DNA of 64,000 nucleotides from Trileptium ribeirensis (Eukaryota; Nematoda; Enoplea; Enoplida; Thoracostomopsidae), in NCBI GenBank assembly GCA_030248225.1, contig JASANE010020473.1, positions 45,199-109,198 of the forward strand, in the 5' to 3' direction. Below the pieces are notes generated by a model. That model was given only the letters and a program-made list of their open reading frames with translations, was not told the origin of the DNA and made no database searches. The stretch's first letter is position 1. Each line of letters opens with the position of its first letter. Positions 11,746-26,218 of this stretch are shown piece after piece. A program made the position numbers and the translations under genes.

Positions 11746-14350
11746 GACCTTTAATACGTTACCATTTACCGTCCCTCCATGGGACTTCAGATGCGTTTTA
11801 TCTTAGGTTTCTCCCCACCCGAGACAAGCCAAAACAGCATTCGACTGCGCAGTATGTACATAGCCTTAGGACCGCTGTTTCATTACTGTCGAAAAATAAT
11901 ATCGAAAAACGCAAAAAAACTTAAGTTAGTGCATGCTGAATCAGGCCGGTGAACAGCTACAACTGTAATTAAGTTTCAGACAGAAGATGATTCAGTTTAT
12001 CTCTGCTATAAAATCTTCAAAAAATAAGATGTTCGCAAATCATAGAGCCAGCCGCTTGGTGAAAGATGCTTAATGTTGTTAGCGGGTCACTTGATAAATC
12101 CAATATCATACTTAGGTTTCTAGCTACTTGGGGGAGTATTACTGACTGAAGTGATCAGAAATTTGATAATTCAATCTCACTATAAAGTTTCGATAATGAG
12201 CAGAGCAAGCTTAGCATTTCGGCTAGTATATAATTGACGTGGACAAGCATAAGCAGCGCGCGCCGTTGCTCGCTAGCGGAAGCCATGATAACTGCTGGAA
12301 AAACTTGATTGCTGGGTTTTCGGCAGTTTTTTATAGCCCGAAATTTTGTTTAATGCTCATTAAAAAGATAAATCTGTGGCAAACTATTGGGTTTATTGCA
12401 AGATTTTAAGAGCAATTATTCGTGGAATAGCGTACTTTTTGACTGAAATTGATTCTAAACAGTGAATGGTCATATAATTCGGAAATATCATGTCTGGTTT
12501 TAAACTCACATTTTTATTTTTACAACTTCAAAATTATCCTTCATTTATAATAATTACCAGCAAAAATCCTATGGCTGGCAACTTAACTAATCTATAAGCA
12601 AGCGTTATGCAATTTAGTTTATAGCCAAGTTGTGTAACTCACAATTATCCATAACCGTGTTACAGACGAATTTGAGTATCGTGCAATGTTTGACACTCTC
12701 GAACCGAAAACAAGTCCGAATTCATGATTATGAACGGCGCGCGAAAACACCTGAGCTATTTATGAGCCTATAGGAACGAACCCCTAAAATCCAGCGGATA
12801 ACATTTTACGCGCGCAAAAATATACTGCCTGATAGACTGTTCAATCAACGCTTTGCAGCGTGCGGGTTTGCAGATGCGTAATGCCGGCATCAAAAGCATA
12901 ATTAAGACATAGACCCGCAATAGTTTAACCCTTTAGTGCCCGTATTATTTAGTCTTGGCTTTAGTTAATGCTGCAAATAATCACGGAATCCAATTTAAAC
13001 CCTTCCTTGCGCTAGAGCACAATCATATTGTTTAGGTAATCAGATGCTGTAACAAAGAGGTTAGAATAGTTACTCTGGACTTTATCCTAGAAACACCATG
13101 AAATATTTGCGCTAAATCGTTTTCATCTCTGAAGCTTTTGAGAGCCAAAGCGAACATATTTTACGTGTTTGTCATCAAGGATGTCATCTAAAAGTCAAAG
13201 GTTGTGACAGATATGTCAAAGATTTATCGTTAAATCCGCTTAATTTGAAATAAATATTTTAATATATCAATAAAAATTAGGATTTATTTAACGTAAATTT
13301 TGGAACATTAACTTTCAGTCTACTGAATTCGCAAACATTTTTTTCTTTCTGCACCTATTATAATTCATGAATAGACTAACAGATGTGGAAAAATGTGCGT
13401 TTAGGAACTCTCATATACATATACAAACATTTGTCTGAGAACAATACTCTTATTTAGACTAGTGTCGGCCCGAATAGTGCCGCTAGAACTTGTTAGTACT
13501 TGGAAATTTTCAATAAGTTTGGGTCACATTTTTACAGCTTACGTAAGTGCGTTTGGATGCTATAGTAGTTGGAAATAACCTGGGAATAGCTGGTCCTTTA
13601 TGCTTAAATCTTCACAACTTACACAATGACATATTTACATACCCGTACTTTGGAGTCAATTCCAATTACCGCTTTATACCAATACATAAAGTTTAACACC
13701 CATTTTATCAAGCCGAAACCATTCCAAACGTAATATGTAGTTAATTATTCTACGCAATGCTTAACTATTATTCAAGTATTGGTTACCCAATGACAAAAGC
13801 AATACAAATTTTATATTAAAAAGGCACTATGAAAAGTGTGACTCGCCTATAACATTAATTTTTGATCAGCGACTCGATGTAGGTATCGAATTAACCTCAA
13901 TTTTGATATTTAAACTGCGCGCTAAAATATCGCATCGCAGCACAACGCCGAGCCGTCGGCCAGGTATACTTACATAACCCATCACATTCAAACTAATTAG
14001 TTGCAACACTATATTGTTATGTTCCTTAACACCATGTAATAGAATATTTTCCTCACGAATGACGACAAAAATTTTTCGACACATTCAGTACTCATTTCTT
14101 TACTATTTGGAAAAGTATTTCTATTTATGTAGCGGAAATCTTGATTCTTCATTGGTAAGGTAAATGTTCCACTGCATGATTTTATTACTTTTTATTAACT
14201 CTTTCGTTCATAAATTAACACATTTGTCACAGTGTACATTGCGAAGCGGTGTACTTTAACCAAGCTTATAGAAGAGCATGTATTTTCATGAGCAATGTTA
14301 TTCGCTGCGTTACGAGATTCTTTAAGGAAGCGAGCAACTGCTCCTACATA
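11746..14350. other. no recognised feature
   Basis: AT-rich sequence with only short unrecognised open frames. I see no domain, no tandem repeat and no inverted termini that I can support. Confidence 0.5.
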
Positions 14351-14450
14351 GGGTAGTGGCTAGCATACCAAGCTCGATACCTAAAGAACCAGGTTCAGCC
14401 CGCTGCAGCGGCACAAGTTTCTTCAAGACTACACAAAAATACGTATTAGA
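14350..14450 (+). repeat. tRNA-derived SINE-like fragment 1
   Basis: A box A-like TAGTGGCTAGC (near 14354) and a box B-like AGGTTCAGCC (14391-14400) stand at tRNA-like spacing. They are followed by GTTTCTTCAAGACTA, similar to the tail of the fragment at 24945-25080. This is the internal RNA polymerase III promoter layout of tRNA-derived SINEs. It does not fold as a proper tRNA, so it is not a tRNA gene. Confidence 0.5.
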
Positions 14451-14860
14451 TTAGGAATGATCGGGTGGGTTTTCGTAGAATCCCAATAGCTTAAAATCTG
14501 TTACTTTGTAGATACAGGAGAAATTAGGATACCACTCGACTCGACTCGACGAAGCGGTTCAGAAAATACTCAATTCGGTCATGTTTATGACAAAAAAATT
14601 ACGATTTTTTTGTTCCCAATTTGTCGTAGTATATACAAAAAAAATTTTCCTGATAAATGTATAACTTTATATACCATTCAAACCGCATTACCAAGCTGAT
14701 TCGAATGCTTCATGTTAAAATTGTTAAAATTAGCTTAATCAGATTAAAGATTAAGAACTTAGACTAAGGTTTAGCCTTAGGCTTTCATATACAGGAATGA
14801 CACGTTTGATGTTAAAAGCCTTAGTTACATGTTCCATTCATTATATAGCGTCAGCTAGGT

Positions 14861-15129
14861 CAGTGGAGCACCCAGGCGGGTAGCTGGTGGACGGGCACCT
14901 CCTTAGCTTCGCCTTTTAAGGTTCCACTGGTGTTCTTGGTAAAAAATTAATCTTTAGTGTGAAAAACGTAATAATTTACAATACATTCGGCTGAGTATCT
15001 AAAAAAATTTCGGCACTTCGCACCACATAGGACTTTTCAGTTGTAATTTCTTGTGAACCTCCAACCCCTCCTGTTAGCACAGAAGCTTCTTCGGACCCCA
15101 CCCTTACCAAAATTATGGGTGCGCCACTG
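14861..15129. mobile_element. TIR element, hAT-like MITE
   Basis: The left end is CAGTGGAGCACCCA and the reverse complement of the right end is CAGTGGCGCACCCA, a near-perfect terminal inverted repeat 269 bp apart. CAGTGG-type termini are common in hAT-like non-autonomous elements. The flanking 8-mers do not match, so the target duplication is lost or the class is different. There is no coding capacity. Confidence 0.6.
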
Positions 15130-15232
15130 CCTTATATTGCGACAAACACCAGTGTCTGGAACATCCATTATAATAATACTAATGATGTTACCCAACGAGA
15201 CATAATACCGAGACATGATAGTGTTGATTATA

Positions 15233-15977
15233 TAGAGTGTCCTATAAGTAACGCCTCAACTTCAAACTGTTGCTGAAACTGACATAATACTTTCAGGAAT
15301 TACAACAGAACATGTTATAAATATTTCTGTACAACACACCGTCTGATACCCAACTTAATTTGGCTGATCGAATAACTGCAATAAAACTGCATTCAGTGAA
15401 CCAAAATAGCCGTGACGTTGTGCGACAATGGTCTCCGCATTCGTATTCACAGCCCAAATATCATAAAACAATTGCTTCAAAAAGGTTTCAATAGTTACCA
15501 CATATTGACAGGCTTCACTTTATGCAGGATGGCGCGCCTACTCGTTTTGCGATGGCTATGCGCCGTTGGTTGCACGAAGCCTTCCCTAACGTTGGCTGAA
15601 GCGCAGAGGCTCTGTCGAATGGCCTGCTCGTTCTCATGATCTAAACCCTCCTGACTTTTTATATGGGGAGTATTAAAAGTAGAATATACGCAAACGCAAA
15701 CCACAAACCCTGTTGTGCCTGAAAAGGGTTATATCGGAAAGAGTTCTCCCTTCCGGAGCTTGAGGCAGAAAAGTCTGCTGATGTGTGCGATATCCACTGG
15801 AAGAATGCATTGAACTTGGTGGCGCACAGGTTCGCTCTTAAGGTAAGTGTTATCCATCAAAAACCTAAGTTATATATACGTATGTAAGTGCGTGCATACC
15901 AAAACGCATTTAGATATATTTATTATTTGACGTGCTGGGTCAACTTAATGCTGGGGCGTTATTTATGAGACGCCCTG
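15233..15977 (+). mobile_element. mariner/Tc1-superfamily (DDE_3) element, internally deleted
   Basis: Terminal inverted repeats (left TAGAGTGTCCTATAAGTAAC; right, reversed, CAGGGCGTCTCATAAATAAC) are flanked by TA at 15231-15232 and 15978-15979, the target duplication of this superfamily. Inside is a decayed plus-strand transposase. A piece like HSVNQNSR lies near 15387. HFMQDGAPTRFAM, with the second catalytic Asp, starts at 15516. After a frameshift near 15593, RRGSVEWPARS leads to DLNPPDF, with the third catalytic Asp, near 15638-15655. At ~745 bp it is far shorter than an autonomous copy. Stops, at least one frameshift and loss of the N-terminal DNA-binding region make it inactive. The nearest relatives by motif are the insect mariner-type transposases with HFMQDGAP and SPDLxPxDFFLWG. 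Confidence 0.88.
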
Positions 15978-18900
15978 TATGCAAACAATAAAGAATACAG
16001 AAATACAGAATATGACAGCGACAAACGCAGTCTGTGTATCAGATTAATCAAACCACATTATAAAACAAATCTGTATTATTGCAAACCTTCTTCAGTGAAC
16101 GAACGATAATTTGGTTCTAACATCTGCTCAAAAGCATGAGACTGGATGTTCGTATTATGTAGGCAAGAAATCATGATAAATTTTGAATTTGTTCAGCCAA
16201 CACAAGCAACATATAAAAACCTAATATACTGTGTGCAAAAAACGAATAATAAATGTTGAAAATAACATTTGAATTGTAAAAAATACATATAATATCAATT
16301 TTAACAGCCCGACGATTCACATCTAATAAATGATAGATTTCCATAAAAAATTCTTCGTCTTCTGTAAGAACGTACTTCTATAACTAAGCAAAGCTCAAGC
16401 TGTATATGCCATAAAAGAGCAACCATTGAAGAGATGAAAGTGCTGTACGAAATCTAAGCAGTTGCCCTTTCTGTCGTACGAGATTTACAGTTTTTCATAA
16501 ATCAGGACTCAGGAGTAATTTATTATCGTATTTCTAAATTCCCTTGGGCAATCGCGGCTGAAAACATAAAGACTGCGTTTATAAAACAAAAAGCGATGGG
16601 AAAAACATAACCTGACAAACAGTAACACCGGGCACCTAATCCTTTAGAGTGTTCAATGCAGATTAAACTCATGAACGACGAAAGCATAAAATTGCGTGCC
16701 CACACAGATTAGACATCACCGTCAAGTATAATAAAATGAGCTAAATTGCAAATAAAGATTAGACAGGTACACGAAATAACTATCAAACAACGTTTCTGAA
16801 TATACTAGAAATGTGTTTAAAATCCACAAGTTATATTGGGGTTTCGGAGCAGTAGCACAAGCCCCGAGCGGATAGCCGTTCCGACAGGTACAGTCTGCTT
16901 ATATTCCGGGCAAACTCGTACGTATCTATTTTACAGTGGGTACACAGGACGAACAGGAACTTAGTCTCGTGCCCGAAAAGATTATGCTGCACATGAAGGT
17001 CTGAACAAACGAATTCATGTATATGATACGTGCGTAGAAAAACAATGCGTCGCAGGACTTGTTGTAAAATCAAAATGTCAACTGTATGCAGCCGGGCTAT
17101 GCCGATCACCGGTTACCCAAGTTTTGGATCCATGCCATATTCAAAGCGGTAATTGAAGCAAGTGACGTCTTTTCATGCTAACGTTTCCTCCTATTCTACA
17201 GAATTTACCGACCAAGAGAAGCATGGAAGAGTGGGTATGACTATATTGCCTCGATCTGCTGCGTAGAAAACTTCTAACCGAAGGATACAAACGAAAATTT
17301 GAAAATAAACTATACGTTAAGATTTTGCTTTTAGATTTAGGTGCAAATATAAATAGTTTCATTTTATTAACCCACTTGGTTCGTTCGCAAAATAGCATCA
17401 AATTTGTTCTCTGGCTTAATACAATGAAGCAATTATTTCTTGAGGCATATCCCAGCAATTTGCTGAAATGATATACTGGTACAACGTATTAGAAACGGCC
17501 CGAGTTTTTACAGAATCTATCAATCCTGTTCAGCTTCAAGAAAAGCCACAAATTTGCCGTATTCTAAATCCAAGTAATAAAAAATATAAATTCAAGCTAC
17601 TGAAAACGTAGATGATGACATAATATACAATTATAGCTTAGGTTTTCAACACGCAGAGCAACAAGCGATAAAACACGACGTCTACTATAACTTCCATTCG
17701 TCTGCCGATGATATGGCTGTATCGCATGACCTATACGAGACTAAAAACTGGTAACGAACGCTGTTTTAGTATATATACGTATGCATGGTCGAGTGTTGAA
17801 GCAATTTTTAAACACAAAACTATATCGATGGATATTAGCAGCACATTGTGTAAGCTTACATGTGGTTGACAAAGCAATAAAAAAATACAAACAAAAACAC
17901 ATAAGCAATATCTCGGGTGAAATATATATATAACTAAACGTATATACAGTTATTATGTAGAAGCTATAGTCGTTGGTATAAGATATGCTACTAAATCTAC
18001 ACAAACGATGAATTTCTAGCGTACAGTTTAGATGGGGTCCGTTCAATCCTATGGTAATATTAAACCTTTCATCTGGAGTTAAATCTCGGTATAGAAAATA
18101 AAAACAGGTTCGTTGAATGTTTATAGTGTAGTCACTGCCTGATTCTTACTGTCACGTTACGGATGGCACGAATTATTGCTATATTTCTATATACAGAATT
18201 CGTTTAATTGTACTAGAATACATTTCAGTCCAAAAAACCATTACTTATAAATAATCTAAAGTTTCATAAATCGGTTAATTTAATGGAAACAGCTAACAAA
18301 CAACAATAAAAAACTGCGGTATAAAAATAAAAATTCATTTGGCAAGGTTAGTTGTAACTACAATGGAAGATATGGAGATAGTTCCATGTTGTTTTTCTAA
18401 GGAGAAAGGTAACACAGCAATTTTTGTAGTTATGGATATATATAGAATCTCAAAATTGTAGTCCAGGCTTTTTGTTAGAGAGGTGAAAGCGAGCATTGTT
18501 GTAGTGAAAGTCTGTATTCATTCGAAGAGGTGCTGATCATTTACATTTTTGTCGTAATCCTTTAGAAAGAACAGGAAAAAAGAAGCAACAAGCAGGGGAT
18601 TGAACCAAATAACATTGGGTTATGATAGTTTGACTTTTAAAAGACAACATTTCGCTTCCGTTCTAATTGCTTGAAATACCGCGAGCTACAACAGAATTTT
18701 GTTAGTAGGAAGTTCTTGTATGCAAATTTGGGGGATATTTGAGGTGTTGGTGTGTGTAACTCTTTAAGCATTGCATGTCTGTGCATATTAACCTTACACT
18801 TGGCTGGTTTGTTTGATTGTTGTTTATGTGAACTGCGGGTGACACACTTCATTTAACGGAAACTCACGTTTTGGAGTTAATCACAAGGAATCATTCGAAT

Positions 18901-21420
18901 GCTTTGAAAGCTTTCTCATAATTTTCTTCCTGAGGCTTCATTTCAAGGCGTTGCAGATTAACCTCGACGTTTTGACAAAAGTCGATGTTCAGCTGAGTAT
19001 TATTGAATATGTTTTGCAGTATATTGCATCGGTATCGACGCAGATTTGTTGTTGGGAGCGTTGGTTGGGTTAGGAGCGTTCAATCAGCTATCAAAAGTGT
19101 AAAAATTATGGAATATATCGGACGCAAGAAGTTGGGCAGTGGTTGCGAATTACTGGCATCGGAGATAACGCAGAAGGTAGCAAAAAGATCTAAATCACTA
19201 TTGCTACAGCGATCCGGATTTATCGGCTATGATTAGGTAGTCCATAAATCTTGTAAGACTTGTAAAGCTACTGTAACTCTGGTTTAGGGTCATGTGAGCA
19301 GTACGACCGTTATATATCGGAAGCTCTATCAGGTCGAATGTGGCCTATCGTTAGAACAAATTCATACGCTGTTTTTAATGTGACATACTCGGACATATTT
19401 TGCAGCAATTCCAGTTTGTTTCCCGTTCCTGAGAACCTGGTCTGGAGAGCCATCGCATTAACGCTAAGCCACGAGCCTTAGAGACATTACGTGAGTTTCG
19501 CGCTGTTTCAAACGCCCGGGACAGTGGTCGCGAGTTTGTTGTTAGTGGTATGTTTCGTAATGCATCTTGCGTGCCTAAGAATACGGTAATAAATGGAAGG
19601 TTACGCCGGCACATTTAAGAGTAAGTGTCATTTACGTGTGCTTGATTTGTGTTAAGTAGTATCTTTCGTTTTGGAATTTACTAGCCCGTCCGTTTTTGCA
19701 TGCTGTTCTTTTTATAGCCCTAGTTATTGATTCAGCAATATTGTATACTCAGTTCGTTGTAGCTACTATAAAAGACCTCGCATTGAATGGTTTTATAATT
19801 GAAGTAGCATCCATTCTATTACTTTTGTAGTTAGTGCGTTACACGTTTCAGTTCAGTCAAATCATAAGAAACGACTTATTGTGGATCAATCGTGTTTGAA
19901 CTCGTACAAAAATTTCAATTCAAAGAGTTACGAATAGCTCTGCCGCTAGATTTTAAGGATGATTTTACGTCTAGTTTTAATATCAAATCGGGTTATTAGC
20001 ATGTAGATGCTCATGCAGAATTTAATAAAAATACCGGGTTTTTGCTTGCGTTGACAATAGATAACATTTCCAGCATACAGTTTTTCCTCGTGGGTCTTCA
20101 GTAGGTCCATATTTATTTAGCAAACTTATGAGACCTATGATTGCCTGCCGTAAGTTGGGTTTATATGTAGCATATGTCTAGAAAGTGGTTTTACAATTGT
20201 GTCTAGTTATGACCGTACAAGAGAAGCGGCAAATTTGGCTCACACATTTGTTAACGAATTTGAAGTATTTAGCCAACGACAAGTGTTTATGAGCGTGTTC
20301 ATCAGCTAGGATCGTATTGCGCTTAGGCTTACTGACTGTACTGCACAAAGCTCGACAACAGCAGAATGTGCTGACCGCACATATGTTAAAACGAGTGTAC
20401 CAATCACATACCATAAACATAACTGTCCAATTCAGCATGTATTTTGAGGAATGCGCATAAACCTTCGAAATGGTCAAATGTGAGCGTACGCTAATTCCGT
20501 TCGTCTATCACAAAGCCGTGTTTCGCTTCGCTAGCCTGACAATACTGATGGCAGAAATGTGAATGCGAATTTTTCCACGATTCTGTTCGTGATTTAGACA
20601 AAAGAACCACCACGGTGTACGCACCTGCATTATTAGGTTGCATTTATCTAGTAGAAGTTACATATTCATGTTATATTCAACACACTTCGTTCTTGCCACG
20701 ACATATAATTCAAAATCGGAGAAAAGTCAAAAACAAAGTTGCTCCCTGATATCCGCAACAAAAATCGTTTGTTAACTCGAAATCAGAAATGATTAAATTT
20801 CGGTGATGCGTTATAGATTTGTACTGATATTTGGAAAATTGTAAGTTCGTGGTAATGCCAAAGGCTCTTAATCTGAGTATATGCTATTATTAGTTTCTGC
20901 TAATGAAGCTGTGTCATTAATTCTATATAATCAGTTTAAAGCATTAATAAGTTGACAGTAGCTGAGTCCTGGCATTTAACTATGCTGGATTTAAGAAATC
21001 TCACGTGGTTGTGTATACTTATGCTTCGAGAAGCTTCGAAAAAATTACGGCAAGAACTAATTTTATTAGTAATGCTTTATCCTGTAATCGTACTTTCAAC
21101 CACACAATTCGAGGGTCTGTAGATTAAAAAAAACTTTCGCCATTTACTGCCAAAGCTTTATACTAGGTAGTGCCTGAAAATTCAGTTTCAACTCTGTGAT
21201 TCATAAACTCAGCGATGAATATAAAGGCATTCAATGCTATGTTGTTGGCAAGTGTCTACGCTACCAAGAGGCATGCACAAATTGCGATAATACTACAAAA
21301 TGAGATTCGTCGTAAAAAAATTTTAAATCAGAAATAAAAATTCTGAAATTTTATTAAAAATTAACAAAGTGGATTACGTAGCTAGTATTGGGCAGATTTA
21401 TATATGCCATGTAATTTTGC
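15978..21420. other. no recognised feature
   Basis: AT-rich, apparently single-copy sequence. The longest open frames (about 100 codons, minus strand near 17141-18046 and 20178-20477) have no recognisable domain and no conserved-looking composition. Unmarked exons of a large gene cannot be excluded. Confidence 0.4.
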
Positions 21421-21424
21421 TACA

Positions 21425-21930
21425 CACATATACTGGGTCCAAGGTCCGAAGCCCCACAGGAGTAGCCGGGTTCCGGGGTGAGGGGGTCGGCCTTCGGCCT
21501 TCCAGGAAGAGGAGTCAACCGGTTGGTGGGGTGGTAGCGAGAGATCGCGGAAAGCGTGGTCGTCGAGTGCGAGGAGGTAGACGGGGCACACATTGGACCA
21601 ACCGTATTGGACCCTGTTGAGGGGGTGCCGAGGCATGGCGGCATCGGAGACTCAGTGGGTAACCCCCTAAGCCATCGTACGCGAATAGGTGTTGAGGGAA
21701 AAGGTACGGTTACCCACGCTCATCCTGGGGATAGGACGACCCCCACATACCAAACGCATCCCTATGATAGCTCCGCACTAACACCCTCCTGCCACCCTCT
21801 TCCTCCCCGGCTTACGACTTACCCTATCCTCATGCCCTCTCGTGCACCGAAGGTGGGCAGAAAAATTTTAGGAAAAATAAACACACACTGTGTAAAAATT
21901 GGAAAAAATTTTTGGGTAAAATTAGCAAAA
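21425..21930 (+). repeat. GC-rich dispersed element with A-rich tail
   Basis: A sharply GC-richer island (GTCCGAAGCCCCACAGGAG near 21443, CATTGGACCAACC near 21592) ends in an A-rich tail containing GGAAAAAATTTTTGGG. The minus strand of 45900-46146 shows the same order of motifs (GTCCGAACCCCAAGGGGGTA, then GGCATTGGACCACC). The tail half resembles 11530-11745 in reverse. Open frames up to 126 codons overlap in several frames, as expected of GC-rich sequence, and none is recognised. The layout of a GC-rich body with an A-rich 3' tail suggests a retroposed element. Confidence 0.5.
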
Positions 21931-24900
21931 AATTAGGGAAAGTAAGAAAAACTTAGCTTAACAAAGTATAAACCTTTGTCATGGGTAAATAAGTTTTGAC
22001 GTGCGCTGTAAACCCATACTTTACACACAAAAGCTTCTTCCTTGCGTATCAATGGTACGTAAATTATTACAACTTGCTAAAGCATTCGATTTTGGCTGAA
22101 TATGAGTGAAGCGCACAATCCAACCTCTATTCCAGTTTGATGGGTAGTCGCAACATTGGGTTTCCCACAATTTAAGGACAGCACAATTAAGTAAGAGGTC
22201 ACCCAAATATTGTAGTTTAACATAAACCCTGCTCTAAAAACATGCAAAAAATGCACTACAGACAAAAAAGTGACTACTGCCTCTATCTGTAGCAAGGTCA
22301 GTATACAAAACAAATATATTCCGGCTGGAACTAATTACATGTCTTAGCTAAGCCAAAATATAAATAATTCAGTCACTATTTAGTCCATGTCTAAAAAACA
22401 TGTGCTTCGCTGACCCAAATAAAGACTTATAAGAACAATTCTAATAAGATTGTCATATAAAACTGTCAAGAATAATTGTCCTGAGTTTGTTTCAGATTTA
22501 GTATCTTTATTTCGAAGATCATTATACAATTGACATCTATTTTACTGCACCAATATTGGTGTACTATACCAACATCCGAGTACTATTATTATTACAAATA
22601 GTTACTAAATTCAATAAGTATTTGTGGATTATATTCATGTCAGTGCGTCCTGTGCGAATAGGTGATAATTTGATTAAAAGCAGTAGAATATTCCTTCACA
22701 AGATTTTATGAGATCAAATACAACTGCCATGCTATAACAATGTCACAATATCAAATGATAGAAACAAAACTGCTAAGATATTACTTACTTTCTACAACGG
22801 AATCAAGGATACACTGCTAAGTAAATACCTGTATTGTTCGAATATCGCAAATGAACACCAACATGTATCAAATGGTAAATCAGCGAAAATGATATTGTAA
22901 AACTAACTACAGACAAAGCGGGACAAAGCAGTCAGAATACACTAAAATAGATATGTCTTCGCATGACGATTTTATCTGCCATCATTACAGCAAAAATTTA
23001 GGAACAATTTCGGAGCTGCAAGTAGATGAAGAACACAAACAGCCTATTATCCACCGCCAAAGCAATATTTAGTCAGATGTGACAACATTTCTCAAAAATC
23101 AAGCCCGATGAATACCCTCGATCAATATCCTATTTGTAACTCACTGACATCGGTAAAATCATGAGTTTTCAAAAATTTAGAAAAACTAGTAGCGAGAACA
23201 ATATCATAGAACAACAAAGTGTTTTAGCCTGCTGTACTATATGAAACAAATTCTGCTCGCGGTTGATTACCAACCTACATTGGTTTAATAAATTTGGCTA
23301 GACCAAATTTATCACAACGTTGATTCGGCACAAGAACAAAGACAGTCGCCGCTGAATGTAATTTAATAGTATGAAACTGGATCAAACGTTGTTGGATAAT
23401 AGGATGAATAATTATATAAGTGACAACACTAAATTGGATATCGTGTTGAAATGCATCTCTATACTGTGACAACACATATGAAGCATGAAGAAGTGCCAAA
23501 TGGATCATTACATGAAATTTTTTTTCATTACGAATTATGTATCGTTTTGTTACGGAACTGTATAAAATTTAATAACATCCAGATGTTGAACTATCTAACA
23601 GCCGTCATATTAGTAGCAATTATACCCCGGGGCGAATCCAGGAAAGGGATGGGCGCCCGAGGTGCCTAGGACCCCACATTTTGCAGATGATAGCTCGAGA
23701 ATTTTATTTCTATTCTACCTCCGCGTCAAAATAGCCATTGCCTTCCGAATAATATTGGGCCATCCCATGTTAAGAACGGATATGATGTCGAATTGTGGCA
23801 AAAATGAGCACCAACACATAAATTATTTTTCCTTTCAGTAATTTACTTTTGGTAAAAAAAATTGAAGATTGCAGTTTAAATATTTATATAACGCGGCGCA
23901 TACGCGAAATAATCCTTTGCTACTTTGATGGTTTTTCTTAGCAATATTAACACTAACTAAAACATATAACCGTTAATCACACTTAGCGGTAAAGTAATAT
24001 GTTTAAAAAAGCGTAAGTCTAATTTTTATATAGACATATTTGTTAGTAGGAAAACGCAAACTTGGCTACGTATTAATTATTTACGCGCAGAGTGCTTCTG
24101 TTATTGCATCCAGTCATGTGAAATTAGTAAATTAAACATTTTGATTAATTATAATACGCCAGCTATAAACTGTTGAAAAAACCGGTCAGTATGATAAAAC
24201 AATATATCGTAAATCCTTCATAATTGATAATTAATGCTAATTATTATTTTTACTTTATGTCCGCATATAAAGCGTTTGCAAGCTACCAAGAATGCAAGTG
24301 TATGAAAGCCCAGAGGTGGTCTCCGCTCCGACACTCCCCGTCACAAACTGTTGGCGGTCTGCCAAATCGTCCACCAGCTACACCAAACACCGTTGCGTAC
24401 GATAAAAAGTCAAGAGACAAGACTCCGCAAAGTAGCAGAAATTCCTGGACCTGCCGACGGTTGTATGCAATATTTGGTATCTTGTATGTACTTACATTCG
24501 GATATTTAGGTGACTTTTGTTTAATAAACAACGAGCGTTGCTGTAAAGCGCTAGAGCGAACTTTTTGCGTTATATTTTGTGACTGTTTTATACTATTTCT
24601 AGCTACTTGTGATCCTCATGGGCGTTATCTTGGTTCAACAATTTTGTGTAGCTGCCTGAATCTCTAATGGTGTGTCGATTCCTTGCGTTTCTAACGATGT
24701 ATAGTTACCTTTGCTAATGAATCAGTGCGAAATATTGTTTGTGCAGCAGGATAAGCATACACCGGTAGGTGTATGTCATAAGCAACCCTGGAAGCGTAAT
24801 CATTTAAAGCATGTAGTTGCTCTGATGTCAACAAAATACGAAACAGTGTAGTGCAATAATTTAGTTTGCTGCGAAGCGTGCGTTTGGCTGCGTATTGTTA

Positions 24901-24940
24901 CACGCTCGTGTTGTGACGAACTATTACGTATCCGAGCAAC
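21931..24940. other. no recognised feature
   Basis: AT-rich sequence. A short GC patch (CCCCGGGGCGAATCCAGGAA near 23625) looks like the edge of a TIR element, but I could not find a partner end. An open frame at 24224-24667 is discussed under rejected items. Confidence 0.4.
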
Positions 24941-24944
24941 AGCG

Positions 24945-25080
24945 TGGTCGTGGCTCAGTGGGTAGTGAGCACAACTTAAGTCCAAACAGATAAGGTTCAA
25001 GTCGAAGTTCCGGCAACAGTTTCTTCAACACTAGTCGAAATGCAAACTAATTTATAAAGTGAAGGTCAAAGGAAATTAAG
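24945..25080 (+). repeat. tRNA-derived SINE-like element 2 (best-preserved copy)
   Basis: Box A-like GTGGCTCAGTGGGTAGTGAG (24950-24969) and box B-like AGGTTCAAGTC (24992 onward) define a tRNA-like head. The body contains TTTCTTCAACACTAGTC and AAATGCAAACTAATT. The body motifs recur at 60530-60590 and, more weakly, at 14405-14440, which shows a dispersed family. No long poly(A) tail is seen. Confidence 0.6.
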
Positions 25081-26215
25081 TACACCGCTTGTTTAAAGTG
25101 ACTAAAAGCTTAACTTGCAGCTGCTACACAATTTCATTTATTGTATGTACTACTCTACCCAGTTCGCTAATTCCTATTTTGCAGCCGGTAAATATCTTGA
25201 TGAATAGCCCATTATTACTTGCCCTTGTTCTGAGAACTTCATATTATATAATATAATTAAAATATTACTGAAAAAAATTAAATGATTTTCTTGTATACAT
25301 TAGGTTGTGCCAAGCCAAACAATCGTATGTAGTAGCTCACAAAATGAAGTTTATAACAACACAAAAACCTCTAATTAGAAATTGTAGTTGTCATATATAT
25401 CAATAAGTAAGAAAATAAGAGAATGTACGAGAATAAAATAAGAAGTATTTATTGCATTAACATTGCTAAAGGACATACATAGGTCTTCACATCTGAGTAT
25501 AGAAAACGGCAAAACCAATTCATAAAGCACACGTCATAACGCCCACTTTTAAATGAACAACCAGCCGCCATTCCTAAAACTATTGTTTTTCTCTCAACAT
25601 TTTAAAATAAAACCAATTCGTGCCAATTAATAGTCAACAAAGCCGCTTACGAGGAGACCATCACCTCTTCTTTGCGGCGCCGCTGCGTGCTACAATTATA
25701 TAATAAAACTAATTATTATTCCTAATAATGTGACGGGTCATATCACATAGTTACCTTATAAACTACAATATCTTACCGAGAAATACCTGTATATATAGGT
25801 ATGTCAATCTTATACCACTGACAGCTACAATTGTTGGTAAACAGACAGTGCAAGGTTTTTGGTCAGACATAATTATATTTACGCTGGATCTCACGTGATG
25901 GTAATTTTAACTGAAGCTGCTTATGCTGGCACAGCATTAAGCACCAGTTCAAAGGCCGGAAAAATGTAACTATGTATACAAGATTATAGCCACATTAGTT
26001 ACTCCAATGCGTGCATCTGTGTCTATATAATTGTATTGTTAAAAACTATATATTTCATTGAATCACAGACAGCGGAGCAAGGTACGAAGTGGGGTACCTT
26101 CACTTTGCGAGAAAAATAAGCCGCCGTGAGACCGCCTCCCCAATTTTCCGGTAGCAGCCCTCACCCACGTTTGAGTGGCTTACTGCGCTCCTGAACGCAG
26201 AACTGGAAAAACAAA
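25081..26215. other. no recognised feature
   Basis: AT-rich to about 26080, then a GC-richer stretch with an inverted pair AAGGTAC / GTACCTT around 26079-26100. No gene or element is identified. Confidence 0.4.
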
Positions 26216-26218
26216 CCA

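Noticed and set aside
24224..24667. 147-codon plus-strand open frame with two hydrophobic stretches
   Set aside because: A membrane protein was considered, but the hydrophobic runs fit the AT-rich composition. Nothing is recognised, and an overlapping minus-strand frame is equally open. It could hide a real exon, but I cannot support one.
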